From the NCBI GenBank assembly GCA_963778895.1, contig CAVZVZ010000001.1, forward strand, positions 310,001-374,000: 64,000 nucleotides of DNA, written 5' to 3'. This DNA comes from CAVZVZ01 sp963778895. GTDB taxonomy: Bacteria > Actinomycetota > Acidimicrobiia > Acidimicrobiales > Acidimicrobilacustridaceae. Below the pieces are notes generated by a model, which was not told where the DNA came from, did not search any database, and saw nothing but the letters and a program-made list of their open reading frames with translations. A program made the translations under genes and the position numbers. Each line of letters begins with the position of its first letter. The stretch's first letter is position 1. Shown piece after piece: positions 32,537 through 41,718 of this stretch.

Positions 32537-33419
32537 GTATTGGCTGATCACCCGGCCGAGCCCCGGCAGGATGAGCCGGGTCAGCTCCACGGTGACGGTG
32601 GGCGTGGACGAGGGCGCCCCGGAGTAGACGCCCTTGAGCGGAGTGACGTCGCCGTACTCGCGACCGCGGGCCACCAGCACGTGGCGCTCGCCCACCATCG
32701 AGGTGTTGGTGGGATCGAAGGCGAACCACTCACCGATCCATGCCTCGGCCCATGCGTGGCTCTCGCCGGCGATGGTCTCGCCGATCGGCGCGTCGTCGCG
32801 AGGGTGCAGATAACCCGACACGTAGCGCGCCGGGATGCCCATGGCCCGAAGCAGCGCAATGCTCAAGTGAACGAAGTCCTGACACACCCCGCGACCGGCA
32901 TGCCAGGCCTCGATCGCCGGCGTCGAGACGCTCGTCGTTCCCTTCTCGTACGACAACGAGTCGTGCACCCAGCCGATCGAGCGCTCCAGCGCCGCGCCGG
33001 GCGTCTCGGCCGCGCGCCCGCATGGCCGCGGCCACGGCGAGCAGCTCTTCGTCGGCTGTCGTCGCCATCGTCGGCGTGAGGAACTCGTGAAACCGGTCGC
33101 GCACGGCCTGGTCGTCGAGCACGCTCCAGGAACCGGGGTCACCGCTCGTCGGCGTGTGGAAGCTCGGGGTCTCGACGGTCGAGGTGGCGGTGACGAGCAG
33201 CTCCCGGTGCGGCACATGCACGTCGAAGCTGTGCACGATCGTGCCCCAGTAGTCGAGGTAGCTCGACGGATGGGCGGCGGGCGAGACGTCGAGACGGGTG
33301 TCGATCGCGATCTGGTTCGCCGTGGCCGCCGGCGTGAGGCGCACCTCGTTGTAGGAGGTGTGCACGTCCTTCGGGTACTGGTAGCCGGTCGTGTGCCGGA
33401 CCCGCAGCCGCCAGCTCAT
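32531..33419 (-). CDS. Transglutaminase-like cysteine protease/transferase, one frameshift
   Basis: 295 residues after repair. An N-terminal beta domain (RVRHTTGYQYPKDVHTSYNE, VSPAAHPSSYLDYWGTIVHS) precedes the papain-like core. Cys lies in GRGVCQDFVHLSIALLRAMG, His in GESHAWAEAWIGEWFAF and Asp in FDPTNTSMVG, so the catalytic triad is complete. The shift near 33015 is one extra base in a GC run. The ATG overlaps the alpha-E stop (ATGA). It is the third gene of the ATP-grasp / alpha-E / transglutaminase cassette (M. tuberculosis counterparts Rv2409c-Rv2411c); its substrate is unknown. Confidence 0.88.
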
Positions 33420-34345
33420 GCGGTCCACTCCATAGCGCGCGTGCCCATGAAGTAACGGTCTGCAACCGCGGCACCCGCTTCGGCGCATTGCGCCTGCAAC
33501 CGGAAGAGGTGACCGGGAAGGTCGTCGATGAGCTCACCGACCGAGCAGAACTCGAGCTCGGTGCGCGCCTGGCCCAGCGCCCGACGCGCCGTGTCGTCGA
33601 AACCGGCTCGATGGGACGACGGGTCGAGCTCGGCCAGACATTGCTCGGCGCTGCGGAGAGCATGGAAGAGCGAGCGAGGGAACAGCCGGTCGAGGACGAG
33701 GAACTCGGCGGCCAGCGACGCGTCGACGGCACGTTGATAGGTACGCAGGTAGGCCTCGTAGGCCGAGCAGCAACGCAAGACCGTGATCCAGCCGGCGCGG
33801 CCCCAGGTCTGCCCGAAGCGAGCAGACAACAGGCGCGCGGTCATGTCGACGCGTTCGAGGCTGCGACCGAGCAGCAAGAACCGCCAACCGTCGTCGCGAC
33901 TCATCGTCGAGTCGGCGAGACCGGCGAGCATCGCGGCTCGCTCCTTCACCCAACCGAAGAACATGTGCGGGCTCTGACCACTACTGAAGCGAACATTGGT
34001 CGGCAACGCTTCGTGGGTCGAGTTGATGCACTCCCACATCTCCAACGAGATCGTCTCGCGCGCGCCGCGGGCGTTCTCCCACGCCGCTTCCATGGCGCCG
34101 ACGATCGAACCGACGTGATCGAAGTCGAAGGCGAGCAAGCGGGTGAGCGCGACCGAATCGGTGATGCTGTCGGCCCGATCGCCGACCCCCATGACCTCGA
34201 GCAGGGCCGCGCACGCGGCCGGCTCCTCGACGTAGCGGTCCTCGAGCAGCAGGTGATAGTGGACATCGAGGATGCGGGCGGTGTCCTCGGCTCGTTCGCT
34301 GTACCGACCCAACCAGTAGAGCGACTCGGCGATCCGGCTCAACAT
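33416..34345 (-). CDS. Alpha-E domain protein (DUF403)
   Basis: 309 residues, intact, all helical. MLSRIAESLYWLGRYSERAE is the family signature, followed by SLEMWECINSTHEALP and RDDGWRFLLLGRSLERVDMT, where conserved Glu, Arg and Trp residues line a putative active site. Alpha-E proteins are found with circularly permuted ATP-grasp enzymes and transglutaminases and have been proposed to take part in peptide or amine ligation chemistry. No activity can be read from the sequence alone. It overlaps both cassette neighbours (7 bp and ATGA). Confidence 0.88.
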   Translation of the reverse strand: MLSRIAESLYWLGRYSERAEDTARILDVHYHLLLEDRYVEEPAACAALLEVMGVGDRADSITDSVALTRLLAFDFDHVGSIVGAMEAAWENARGARETISLEMWECINSTHEALPTNVRFSSGQSPHMFFGWVKERAAMLAGLADSTMSRDDGWRFLLLGRSLERVDMTARLLSARFGQTWGRAGWITVLRCCSAYEAYLRTYQRAVDASLAAEFLVLDRLFPRSLFHALRSAEQCLAELDPSSHRAGFDDTARRALGQARTELEFCSVGELIDDLPGHLFRLQAQCAEAGAAVADRYFMGTRAMEWTA

Positions 34346-35925
34346 GGCTCGTCCTCCGGATCATCGGCTTGTTGTTGTTGCTGGGCTTGTTGGCTTTCGC
34401 TGCTCAGCACGGGCCCGGGTTCGGGCGGCTCCGTCCACACCGTTATGTGGCTCTGGCGCTGGCGGGCGGCCAGACGCTCACGGGCTTCGCCCGACGGCGC
34501 GAGCACCCACGTGTCCTTCGAGCCTCCGCCCTGGCTGGAGTTCACGACGAGGCTGCCCTCGGGTAGCGCCACGCGGGTGAGGCCGCCCGGCGCAACCCAC
34601 ACGCTGTGGCCGTCGTTGACGGCGAACGGTCGGAGGTCGATGTGGCGCGGCCCGAACGACTCGCCGGTGTGGGTGGGCGAGGTCGACAGCGAGATCACAC
34701 CCTGCGCGATCCATCCGCGCGGGTTGGCGAGCACCGCGGCCCGGGTCTCGGCGATCTGTTCGTCGGTCGCGTGAGGTCCGATCATCAAGCCGTATCCGCC
34801 CGAGCCGTCGACCGGCTTCACGACGAGCTCGTCGAGCCGGTCGAGCACGTGGGCGCGCTGTTCGGGATCCTCGAGGTGGAACGTGTCGACGGTGTCGAGG
34901 ATCGGTTTTTCCTCGAGGTAGTACTGGATCAACTTGGGCACGTAGGGGTAGAGCGCCTTGTCGTCGGCCACGCCGTTGCCCACGGCGTTGGCGATGGTGA
35001 CGTTGCCGGCTCGCGCCGCGTTGATGATGCCCGCGCACCCGAGGATCGAGTCGCTCCGAAAGTGCAGCGGGTCCAGGTACTCGTCGTCGATGCGGCGGTA
35101 CACGACGTCGACGCGTCGCTCCCCCATCGTCGTGCGCATGAACACCCGATCGTCGCGGCAGATCAGATCGCGACCTTCGACGAGCGACACGCCCATCTGG
35201 CGCGCCAGGAAGGAATGCTCGAAGTAGGCCGAGTTGTGCACGCCCGGCGTGAGAACCACGACCGTGGGGTCGTGGCGACCGTGGGGAGCGCCGGCGCGCA
35301 GCGCCTCGAGTAGATGCGAGGGGTAGTCGCCGACCGGGCGCACCCGGTTGCTGGCGAAGAGCTCGGGGAAGACGTGGGTCATGGCGCGGCGGTTCTCGAT
35401 GACGTACGAGATGCCCGACGGGGTACGCAGGTTGTCCTCGAGCACTACGTAGCGACCGTGCGCGTCGCGAACGAGGTCGACACCGGCCACGTGGACCCGC
35501 ACGCCGTTCGGAGGCTCGATCCCGCTGACCTCACGGTGGAAATGGGTGGACGAAAGGATGAGGGGCCGGGGCAGCACCCCATCGTCGAGGATCCGCCGGG
35601 CCCCGTAGATGTCGGCCAAGAACGCTTCGAGGGCGCGGACCCGCTGGGTCACGCCCGCCTCGATCAGCTCCCAGTCGTCGGCCGGGATGACACGAGGCAC
35701 GAGATCGAGCGGAAACGGTCGAACCTCACCCGACAGCGAGAAGGTGATGCCCTGGTCGCGGAAGCTGCGATCGCGGGCGATGCACCGCTCGAGGAAGTCC
35801 TCGTCGGTGAGCGTGCCCAGCACCTCGTGGATCGCCTCGTAGTGGGGCCGGGGATCGCCCTCACCAGCGAACATCTCGTCGAAGGACGAGTCGCTCAGCT
35901 GATACGAGTCAAAAAGGTCACCCAC
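34339..35925 (-). CDS. Circularly permuted ATP-grasp protein
   Basis: 528 residues, intact. It belongs to the CP-ATP-grasp family (DUF404/DUF407). DSSFDEMFAGEGDPRPHYEA begins the protein; HVAGVDLVRDAHGRYVVLED with EDNLRTPSGISYVIENR and VVKPVDGSGGYGLMIGP are the ATP- and metal-binding segments; SSQGGGSKDTWVL closes the core. Such enzymes form amide bonds from a carboxylate and an amine through an acyl phosphate. The C-terminal 25 residues are acidic and contain QQAQQQQQ. The GTG start opens the three-gene cassette. The 66 nt between it and the vapC stop hold no clear promoter. Confidence 0.9.
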   Translation of the reverse strand: MGDLFDSYQLSDSSFDEMFAGEGDPRPHYEAIHEVLGTLTDEDFLERCIARDRSFRDQGITFSLSGEVRPFPLDLVPRVIPADDWELIEAGVTQRVRALEAFLADIYGARRILDDGVLPRPLILSSTHFHREVSGIEPPNGVRVHVAGVDLVRDAHGRYVVLEDNLRTPSGISYVIENRRAMTHVFPELFASNRVRPVGDYPSHLLEALRAGAPHGRHDPTVVVLTPGVHNSAYFEHSFLARQMGVSLVEGRDLICRDDRVFMRTTMGERRVDVVYRRIDDEYLDPLHFRSDSILGCAGIINAARAGNVTIANAVGNGVADDKALYPYVPKLIQYYLEEKPILDTVDTFHLEDPEQRAHVLDRLDELVVKPVDGSGGYGLMIGPHATDEQIAETRAAVLANPRGWIAQGVISLSTSPTHTGESFGPRHIDLRPFAVNDGHSVWVAPGGLTRVALPEGSLVVNSSQGGGSKDTWVLAPSGEARERLAARQRQSHITVWTEPPEPGPVLSSESQQAQQQQQADDPEDEPC

Positions 35926-35991
35926 TTGTCCACTACCTATCCGAAGTTTGTTTCCTAACCGTTACCGGCACCCGACGTTTTCACACTTCGT

Positions 35992-36417
35992 TCACTTTGG
36001 TCGGGCACGTTTCGGACGCGGCCTATCGGGCATGACGAAACCGCAACGCAGACCAGGGGCCCGACTGAGCCTCGCGTCGAGAGTCGCCAGCGGTGCCGAC
36101 AACGATTCCGCGATGGCGACGTACCAAGCGTCGTAGGCGCTCAATACGGAATGGAGCGCCCGAACACGGTCCGCAAATGGCTCGAAGGGCAGGAAGACCA
36201 CGGGGAGGTCGAGCATCGATCGATACGCCAGCGACGCGACGTCAGCGGAGATCCCGCCGCTGATCTCAGCTCGGCGTAGGACATTGGCCACCTCCACCGG
36301 CAACAGGTGGGGAGCAGCCAGATCGCCCGCGCCCAGTATCGACTCGGCCCACGTGCCATCCGGGCCGCCATCGACGAGTGCCGCGACGACAGTTGAAGCG
36401 TCGACGACTGTGGTCAC
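35992..36417 (-). CDS. vapC: PIN-domain toxin, VapC-like
   Basis: 141 residues. The acidic triad or quartet of PIN ribonucleases is visible: VVDASTVVAALVD, LPVEVANVLRRAE, SAYDAWYVAIAE and LATLDARLSRAPG. It should be an RNase that cuts tRNA or rRNA when freed from its antitoxin; the target is unknown. The GTG at 36417 overlaps the antitoxin stop by 4 nt (GTGA). The C-terminus is basic (RPRPKRARPK). Confidence 0.87.
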   Translation of the reverse strand: MTTVVDASTVVAALVDGGPDGTWAESILGAGDLAAPHLLPVEVANVLRRAEISGGISADVASLAYRSMLDLPVVFLPFEPFADRVRALHSVLSAYDAWYVAIAESLSAPLATLDARLSRAPGLRCGFVMPDRPRPKRARPK

Positions 36418-36647
36418 CGACGATCGGCATCCCGATGTCGGAGGATCTCGGCGGCGGAAAGTCGGCTTCCGGTCGCCTCCTTCTGCTCCCGAACTCGAGC
36501 CATGAGCGTGGCTGCGTCCGGGCGGCGGGCCAGCTCGATGAGCTCGCCTCGCAAGTACTCCTGGAGTGAGCGGCCCGAGCTGGCCGCGCGCGCCGCGAGC
36601 TCATCGCGAGCTTGGTCAGGCACGTTCCGAATGGTGATGGATGCCAT
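36414..36647 (-). CDS. vapB: Ribbon-helix-helix antitoxin, VapB/FitA-like
   Basis: 77 residues. MASITIRNVPDQARDELAAR is the beta strand and first helix of a FitA-type ribbon-helix-helix DNA-binding domain. SSGRSLQEYLRGELIELARR completes it, and the Arg/Glu-rich C-terminus would bind the PIN toxin. ATG at 36647. It lies upstream of its toxin, as is standard, and probably represses the pair. Confidence 0.87.
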   Translation of the reverse strand: MASITIRNVPDQARDELAARAASSGRSLQEYLRGELIELARRPDAATLMARVREQKEATGSRLSAAEILRHRDADRR

Positions 36648-36728
36648 GCATGCAGTCTGCTGCTTCTAAAGACATATTGCAATCATCGGGCGGAACGGGC
36701 GCTCCCACAACGACGAGAATTCTGCATC

Positions 36729-36744
36729 GTCAAGGCAGCTTGAC
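36729..36744. promoter_or_regulatory. Palindrome upstream of vapBC
   Basis: GTCAAG and CTTGAC flank a 4-nt centre, 82 nt before the vapB ATG and 66 nt after the pheT stop. It could be an operator for VapB or a small hairpin. The 162-nt gap between vapB and pheT contains no gene. Confidence 0.25.
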
Positions 36745-36809
36745 GGCCGGATGGGTTGCGTCAGGCCGGCTAGACGTTTTGGCTCGAGCGACGTGGGAGC
36801 AGACCGCGG

Positions 36810-39170
36810 CTAGGAACGCAGGCTCGCGGGGAGCTCGGATTCGACGGCGTCGATGATGCGTTGACGGGCCGAGGCCAGATCCTCGTCGGTGAGGGTCTTG
36901 TCGGGAGCCTGGAAACGCAAGGTGTAGGCCAGGCTGCGGCGGCCGTCGGCCACCGCCGCGCCCCGGAACACGTCGAAGAGCTCGACGCTCGTGACGAGCT
37001 GCCCGCCGGCAGTACGAATGACGCGCTCGACATCGGCGGCCGCCGCGGTCTCGTCGACCTCGAAAGCCAGATCGATGTCGCTCGACGGGTACCGGCTGAC
37101 CAATTGGTACGGGCGATCACCATGAGGCTGCGCGAGCAACGTGTCGAGGTCGAGCTCGAGCCAGGCCACTCGTTCTTCGATCTCGAAGTCCGTGAGCACA
37201 CCGGGGTCGATCTCCCCCACTGCACCCACGATGTCGTCGCCGACCACGATCTCGGCGGCGCGCGTCGGGTGCAGACCCGCCACCGCCACCTGTTCGAGTC
37301 GCCAGCCAGGAACGGCCAATGCCTCGGCGATCACTCGCCACACGTCGACCGCTTCGGGAGCCTCGGAACCGGCCAGGGCCACGGCGACGAACTCCGGCTC
37401 GTCGGGCAACTGCTTCGGGTCGTCGGTGGCGAGGAACACCTTGGCGATCTCGAACAGCCGCACGCCCGCGGATCGGTGCGATTCGTTGTAGGCGATGGTC
37501 TTGAGCAACCCGGGCCGTAGCGACGTGCGCAACACGCTCTCCTCGGCCGCGAGCGGGTTCGTGATGGTGACGGCATTCGTGGGGCTGGCCGTGGCCTCGA
37601 TCTCACCGGGCGCGAGGAACGGCATCGGGAGCGCCTCATCGATCGCCAGGCCGACCAACACCTGGCGCAACAGCCGTCGGGCCTGCTGGCGCTCGCTCAG
37701 CGACCCCGCCGTCACCGCTGCCGGCAACGTGCGGGGGATCTTGCTGTAGCCGTGGTGACGCGCCACCTCTTCGATGACGTCGGTCTCGTTCGAGCAGTCG
37801 GGCCGGAAGCTCGGCACACGAACCGTCTGCACATCCGGGAACTCCGTCGGCTGACACTCGAAGCCGATCGGTTCGAGGTAGTGGGCGATCTGTTCGGTCT
37901 GCAGGTCGGTCCCCAACAACGCGTTGACCCTCGCGGTGCGCAGCTCGACCTCGGGGCGGTCTGGGAGGCTGCCCCGTTCGTCGATGGAGCCGGTGACCAA
38001 CTCGCCGCCGCCGTTCAGCACCAACTGAGCGAATCGTCGCGCTGCGAGATCGATCAACTCGGGGTCGGTGCCCCGCTCGAAGCGCATCGATGCCTCGCTG
38101 CGAAGGCCCAGCCGCTTCGAGCTGCGAGCGATCGCCATCGGCTCCCACCACGCCATCTCGAGCAACACCGCGGTGGTGGTGTCGTCGATCTCGGTCGACG
38201 CGCCGCCCATCACCCCGGCGATGCCGACCGGCCGGTCGGTCGCGTCCGTGATCACGCCATCCCGGCTGGTCAGTTCACGGTCGACGTCGTCGAGCGTGAG
38301 GATTCGCTCACCGTCGCGAGCCCACCGAACCCGTAACGCTCCCCCGTCGACCTTGGCCAGGTCGTAGGTGTGGTTCGGCTGGCCGAGCTCGAGCATGACG
38401 TAGTTCGAGGCGTCGACGATGCTGTTGATCGGCCGCATGCCCAGGGCGAGCAAACGGTTGGCGAGCCACGGCGGCGAGCTACCGATGGTGATGTCGCGGA
38501 GGACCCGCGCGACGAATCGGCCGCAGAGATCGGGATCAACGATCTCGACCGAGGCCAACGAGGCAATGTCGCCAGCGCCTTCGGCGACATCGAAGGTCGG
38601 CACCGTGAACGGCACACCCAATCGCGCCGCAAGGTCACGGGCTACACCCGCGACCGACATGGCGTCCGGGCGATTGGGGTTGACCTCGAGGTCGTAGAGG
38701 ACATCGCGCTCGATGCCGAGCGCGTCCCGCAGGTCGGTACCGGGCTTCGCATCAGGAGCCAGGACCATGATGCCGCTGTGATCGTCGCCGAAACCGAGCT
38801 CTGACGCCGAGCACAACATGCCGTTCGAGAACTCGCCGCGCATCTTGCGGCGCTCGATCTTCATTCCGTCAGCCATGACCGTGCCAAGCGTCGCGAGCGG
38901 CACGAGGTCGCCGACCTTCATGTTGAAGGCGCCGCACGCGATCTGCAGTGCTTCGCCGTCGCCGCGATCGACGTCGACGAGCTGGATCTTGTCGGCATCC
39001 GGGTGCGGCCGCAGGTCGAGCACCCGCGCCACGACGATGCCGTCGAGACCCTCGCCGATGACGTCCATCGACTCGACCGCGAGCCCGAGGTCGCTCAGCT
39101 CGTCACCGACGCGTGCCGCGTCGGCATCGATGGGCGCGAACTCACGGAGCCAGGAAAGGAGGACCTTCAT
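36810..39170 (-). CDS. pheT: Phenylalanyl-tRNA synthetase, beta subunit
   Basis: 786 residues, intact. MKVLLSWLREFAPIDADAAR starts the protein; the tRNA-binding EMAP-like domain (about 40-155) has VVARVLDLRPHPDADKIQLV; then come the B3/B4 editing region, the B5 domain and a C-terminal anticodon-binding domain with SRYPSSDIDLAFEVDETAAA. The ATG shares one base with the pheS stop (TGATG), so alpha and beta subunits are coupled. It ends at a TAG at 36810. Confidence 0.96.
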   Translation of the reverse strand: MKVLLSWLREFAPIDADAARVGDELSDLGLAVESMDVIGEGLDGIVVARVLDLRPHPDADKIQLVDVDRGDGEALQIACGAFNMKVGDLVPLATLGTVMADGMKIERRKMRGEFSNGMLCSASELGFGDDHSGIMVLAPDAKPGTDLRDALGIERDVLYDLEVNPNRPDAMSVAGVARDLAARLGVPFTVPTFDVAEGAGDIASLASVEIVDPDLCGRFVARVLRDITIGSSPPWLANRLLALGMRPINSIVDASNYVMLELGQPNHTYDLAKVDGGALRVRWARDGERILTLDDVDRELTSRDGVITDATDRPVGIAGVMGGASTEIDDTTTAVLLEMAWWEPMAIARSSKRLGLRSEASMRFERGTDPELIDLAARRFAQLVLNGGGELVTGSIDERGSLPDRPEVELRTARVNALLGTDLQTEQIAHYLEPIGFECQPTEFPDVQTVRVPSFRPDCSNETDVIEEVARHHGYSKIPRTLPAAVTAGSLSERQQARRLLRQVLVGLAIDEALPMPFLAPGEIEATASPTNAVTITNPLAAEESVLRTSLRPGLLKTIAYNESHRSAGVRLFEIAKVFLATDDPKQLPDEPEFVAVALAGSEAPEAVDVWRVIAEALAVPGWRLEQVAVAGLHPTRAAEIVVGDDIVGAVGEIDPGVLTDFEIEERVAWLELDLDTLLAQPHGDRPYQLVSRYPSSDIDLAFEVDETAAAADVERVIRTAGGQLVTSVELFDVFRGAAVADGRRSLAYTLRFQAPDKTLTDEDLASARQRIIDAVESELPASLRS

Positions 39171-40202
39171 CAGAACTGTTCCAGGAACCGGACGTCGTTG
39201 ACGATGAGCTCGCGGATGTCGTCGACGCCGTGACGCATCAAGGCGAGGCGCTCGATACCGAAGCCGAACGCGAAACCTCGTCCACTCCTCGGGATCGAGA
39301 CCGACGGCGGCGAAGACGTTGGGGTGCACCATGCCGCAGCCACCGAGCTCCAACCATCCGGTCTGGCCACACGTCCGGCACCCGGCGCCCTCACAGAAGA
39401 CACAGTTGATGTCGTATTCGGCCGATGGCTCGGTGAACGGGAAGTACGACGGTCGCAGCCGCGAGTGGATCGACTCGCCGAAGTAGGCGGTGGTGAACGC
39501 CTCGAGCGTGCCGGCGAGATCGCTGAAGCTGATGTCGCGATCGACCACGAGCCCTTCGATCTGGTTGAACACCGGCAAGTGGCTCGCGTCGGCCGTGTCC
39601 TGTCGGTACACGCGCCCGGGAGCCACGATGTAGATCGGCGGTGGCTCCTTCTCCATCACGCGGATCTGCACGGGCGAGGTGTGCGTGCGCAACAGGATCG
39701 TCTCGGGGTCACCCAGGTCGACGTAGAGCGTGTCCCACATGCCGCGCGCCGGATGCGCCTCGGGGATGTTGAGGGCTTCGAAGTTGTACCAGTCGTTCTC
39801 GACCTCGGGCCCTTCGGCCACGGTGAAGCCCATGCCGACGAAGACGTCTTCGAGCCGGTCGCGAGTCTGGGTGATCAGATGGAGGTGGCCACGCTTCAGA
39901 TGCGCCGGCGCCTCGGTGAGATCGAGCCGCTCGGCCTCGAGTTGCTCGGCGCGAGCCGCTCGTTCGAGCTCGCGTCGCCGGGTCGTGAGCTCGGCCTCGA
40001 GGTTGGCCCGAGCGGCGTTCAGGGCCTGACCGGCCACCCGTCGCTCGTCGGGATCGAGGCCGCCCATCCGCTTCTTCAGCAGGTTGATCGGCGCCTTCTT
40101 GCCGAGCACATCGGTCTCGGCCTGGCGGATGTCGTCGAGCGTGGAGGCGGCCGCGATCTGCTCGCGACCTTCCTTCTCACTGCGCTCGATGTCGTCGATC
40201 AC
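39170..40202 (-). CDS. pheS: Phenylalanyl-tRNA synthetase, alpha subunit, one frameshift
   Basis: 343 residues after repair. An N-terminal coiled coil (residues 1-90), then HPARGMWDTLYVDLGD, LLRTHTSPVQIRVME, DASHLPVFNQIEGLVVDRDI and the class II motif GWLELGGCGMVHPNVF. A shift near 39278 (one extra base) hides the last motif, FAFGFGIERLALMRHGVDDI, and the C-terminus VNDVRFLEQF. Without repair the frame reads on into pheT and gives a false 1130-residue fusion. GTG start at 40202. Confidence 0.95.
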
Positions 40203-40218
40203 CGGTGCAGGCTAACGC

Positions 40219-41045
40219 TCAGGCGTCGCGTCGAGCAGCATCGATTTGCCGCATGCGCTCGTAGCCGAGGACGGCCGCGACCGCGGCCACGTTGAGGCTC
40301 TCGACCTCACCCTCCATCGGGATGGTGACCCGGCTGTCGAGCACGGCGACCACGTCGGAGGCCAAGCCGTGGGCCTCACTGCCGAGCACCAGGCCGAGGT
40401 CGCCGCTGAGGTCCACGTTGCGGTGGTCGTCGCCATCGGCGACGACTGTGCCCACGCACGAGAACCCGGCCGAGCGCAATGTCGACCACGACTTCCGGGG
40501 TTGCGCCCGCGGCGACCAGCGGTACTCGGAACGTCGACCCGGCCGCGGCGCGCACGGTCTTCGGTCCGTACGGGTCGGTGCTCTCGCTGGCAAAGACGAC
40601 GCCAGCGGCACCAACTGCCTCCGCCGTGCGCACGATCGTGCCGGCGTTACCGGGGTCGTTGATCGCGTCGAGCACGATGATCAGGCCCCGGGCGCCGCTC
40701 GCGAGCAACGAATCGAGGGTCGTCGTCGGGCCGCGGCGCGACCGCCACGATGCCTTGCGGCGATGTCGGTGTCGGCCACCTTGGCCGAGAACGCCGTCGG
40801 CCAACAGATGGACCGCGGTGGACTCGGCGAAGCCGTCGAGCAACGACGCCAACCGTCGGCGCCGCCGCCTCGTCGACGAAGACGGCGTCGATGGGGAACC
40901 CGGCTCGGAGGGCTTCTTCGACGAGGGTTGGGCCCTCGAACACGAACTGGCCGGCCTCCGTACGCGACCTGCGGCGCCCGATCAGGCGCCGCAGGTGTTG
41001 AACGTTCGGGTTGCGCAGCGACAGCGCAGGCTGGTCGCTGGTCAT
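40219..41045 (-). CDS. SpoU-family RNA methyltransferase (TsnR/RlmB type), five frameshifts
   Basis: 2'-O-ribose RNA methyltransferase of the SpoU (SPOUT) family, 273 residues after repair. The start MTSDQPALSLRNPNVQHLRR, with EAGQFVFEGPTLVEEALRAG, is the L30e-like substrate-binding part. Extra bases near 40862, 40793, 40777, 40733 and 40493 break the rest: SPQGIVAVAPRP, LIIVLDAINDPGNAGTIVRT (motif 1 with NxGxxxR), LGLVLGSEAHGLA (motif 2) and IPMEGEVESLNVAAVAAVLG (motif 3). It lies between rplT and pheS, the place of tsnR (Rv1644) in M. tuberculosis. Confidence 0.86.
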
Positions 41046-41052
41046 CGAGTGA

Positions 41053-41415
41053 TCAGGCGCTCGCGGCCGCCCGAGTGGCGACATCGACCAGTGCGGTGAA
41101 CGCCGCGGGATCCGTGACCGCGATGTCGGCCAGGACCTTGCGATCGACCTCGACATCGGCCGCCTTCAGCCCGCTGATGAAGCGGCTGTAGCTGATGCCG
41201 TTGAGGCGGCAGGCCGCGTTGATGCGTTGGATCCACAGCTTGCGGAACTCGCCTTTGCGCGCCCGACGATCGCGGAACGCGTACTGCAGCGAGTGCATGA
41301 CCTGTTCGTTGGCGGCTCGGTACGAGCGGCTCTTGTTGCCGTAGTAGCCCTTCGCTCGGTCGAGCGTGGAGCGACGGTGCTTCTTGCTCTGGACGGCGCG
41401 CTTCACCCTTGCCAT
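41053..41415 (-). CDS. rplT: Ribosomal protein bL20
   Basis: 120 residues, intact. MARVKRAVQSKKHRRSTLDR, AKGYYGNKSRSYRAANEQVM and FRKLWIQRINAACRLNGISY are diagnostic. bL20 binds 23S rRNA early in 50S assembly and in several bacteria represses its own operon. Third gene of infC-rpmI-rplT; a 33-nt gap separates it from rpmI and a 7-nt gap from the methyltransferase start. Confidence 0.98.
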   Translation of the reverse strand: MARVKRAVQSKKHRRSTLDRAKGYYGNKSRSYRAANEQVMHSLQYAFRDRRARKGEFRKLWIQRINAACRLNGISYSRFISGLKAADVEVDRKVLADIAVTDPAAFTALVDVATRAAASA

Positions 41416-41448
41416 CGGGAGCTCCTTTCGGGGAAGTGACGATCTGGC

Positions 41449-41643
41449 TCAGATACCGAGTTGCCGGCGGACGTGCTTGGCGTCCTTGCCGGTGACTTCG
41501 GTGGTACCGCTGAGCCGCCGCTTCCGGCGAGGGCTCTTCTTCTCGAGGATGTGGTTCAGGTACCCCTTGCGGCGCAGGAGTTTGCCGGTGCCGGTGCGCT
41601 TGAAGCGCTTGGCGGCACCGCGGTGCGTCTTCATCTTGGGCAT
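41449..41643 (-). CDS. rpmI: Ribosomal protein bL35
   Basis: 64 residues: MPKMKTHRGAAKRFKRTGTG, then the basic core KLLRRKGYLNHILEKKSPRR. The ATG at 41643 is chosen over the in-frame upstream one because it gives the exact family N-terminus and has GGAG 8 nt upstream. Confidence 0.97.
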   Translation of the reverse strand: MPKMKTHRGAAKRFKRTGTGKLLRRKGYLNHILEKKSPRRKRRLSGTTEVTGKDAKHVRRQLGI

Positions 41644-41718
41644 GGTGTTTCTCCGTTGGGCCTGTGGCGTTGGTGTCACTCGGCGCTCGCCGTCGCCGCG
41701 GCGGGCCGTCCCCGCGCG

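Noticed and set aside
34339..34440. The Gln codon run at the end of the ATP-grasp gene as a tandem-repeat locus
   Set aside because: Only about eight Gln codons with one interruption; low complexity but too short to call a repeat array.
36648..36809. Intrinsic terminator after pheT
   Set aside because: The only hairpin (GTCAAG/CTTGAC) has a weak stem and no T run.
36810..40202. A single 1130-residue PheS-PheT fusion protein
   Set aside because: The pheS frame loses its last motif (FAFGFGIERL) to a shift near 39278; with it restored pheS ends at the usual TGATG junction with pheT.
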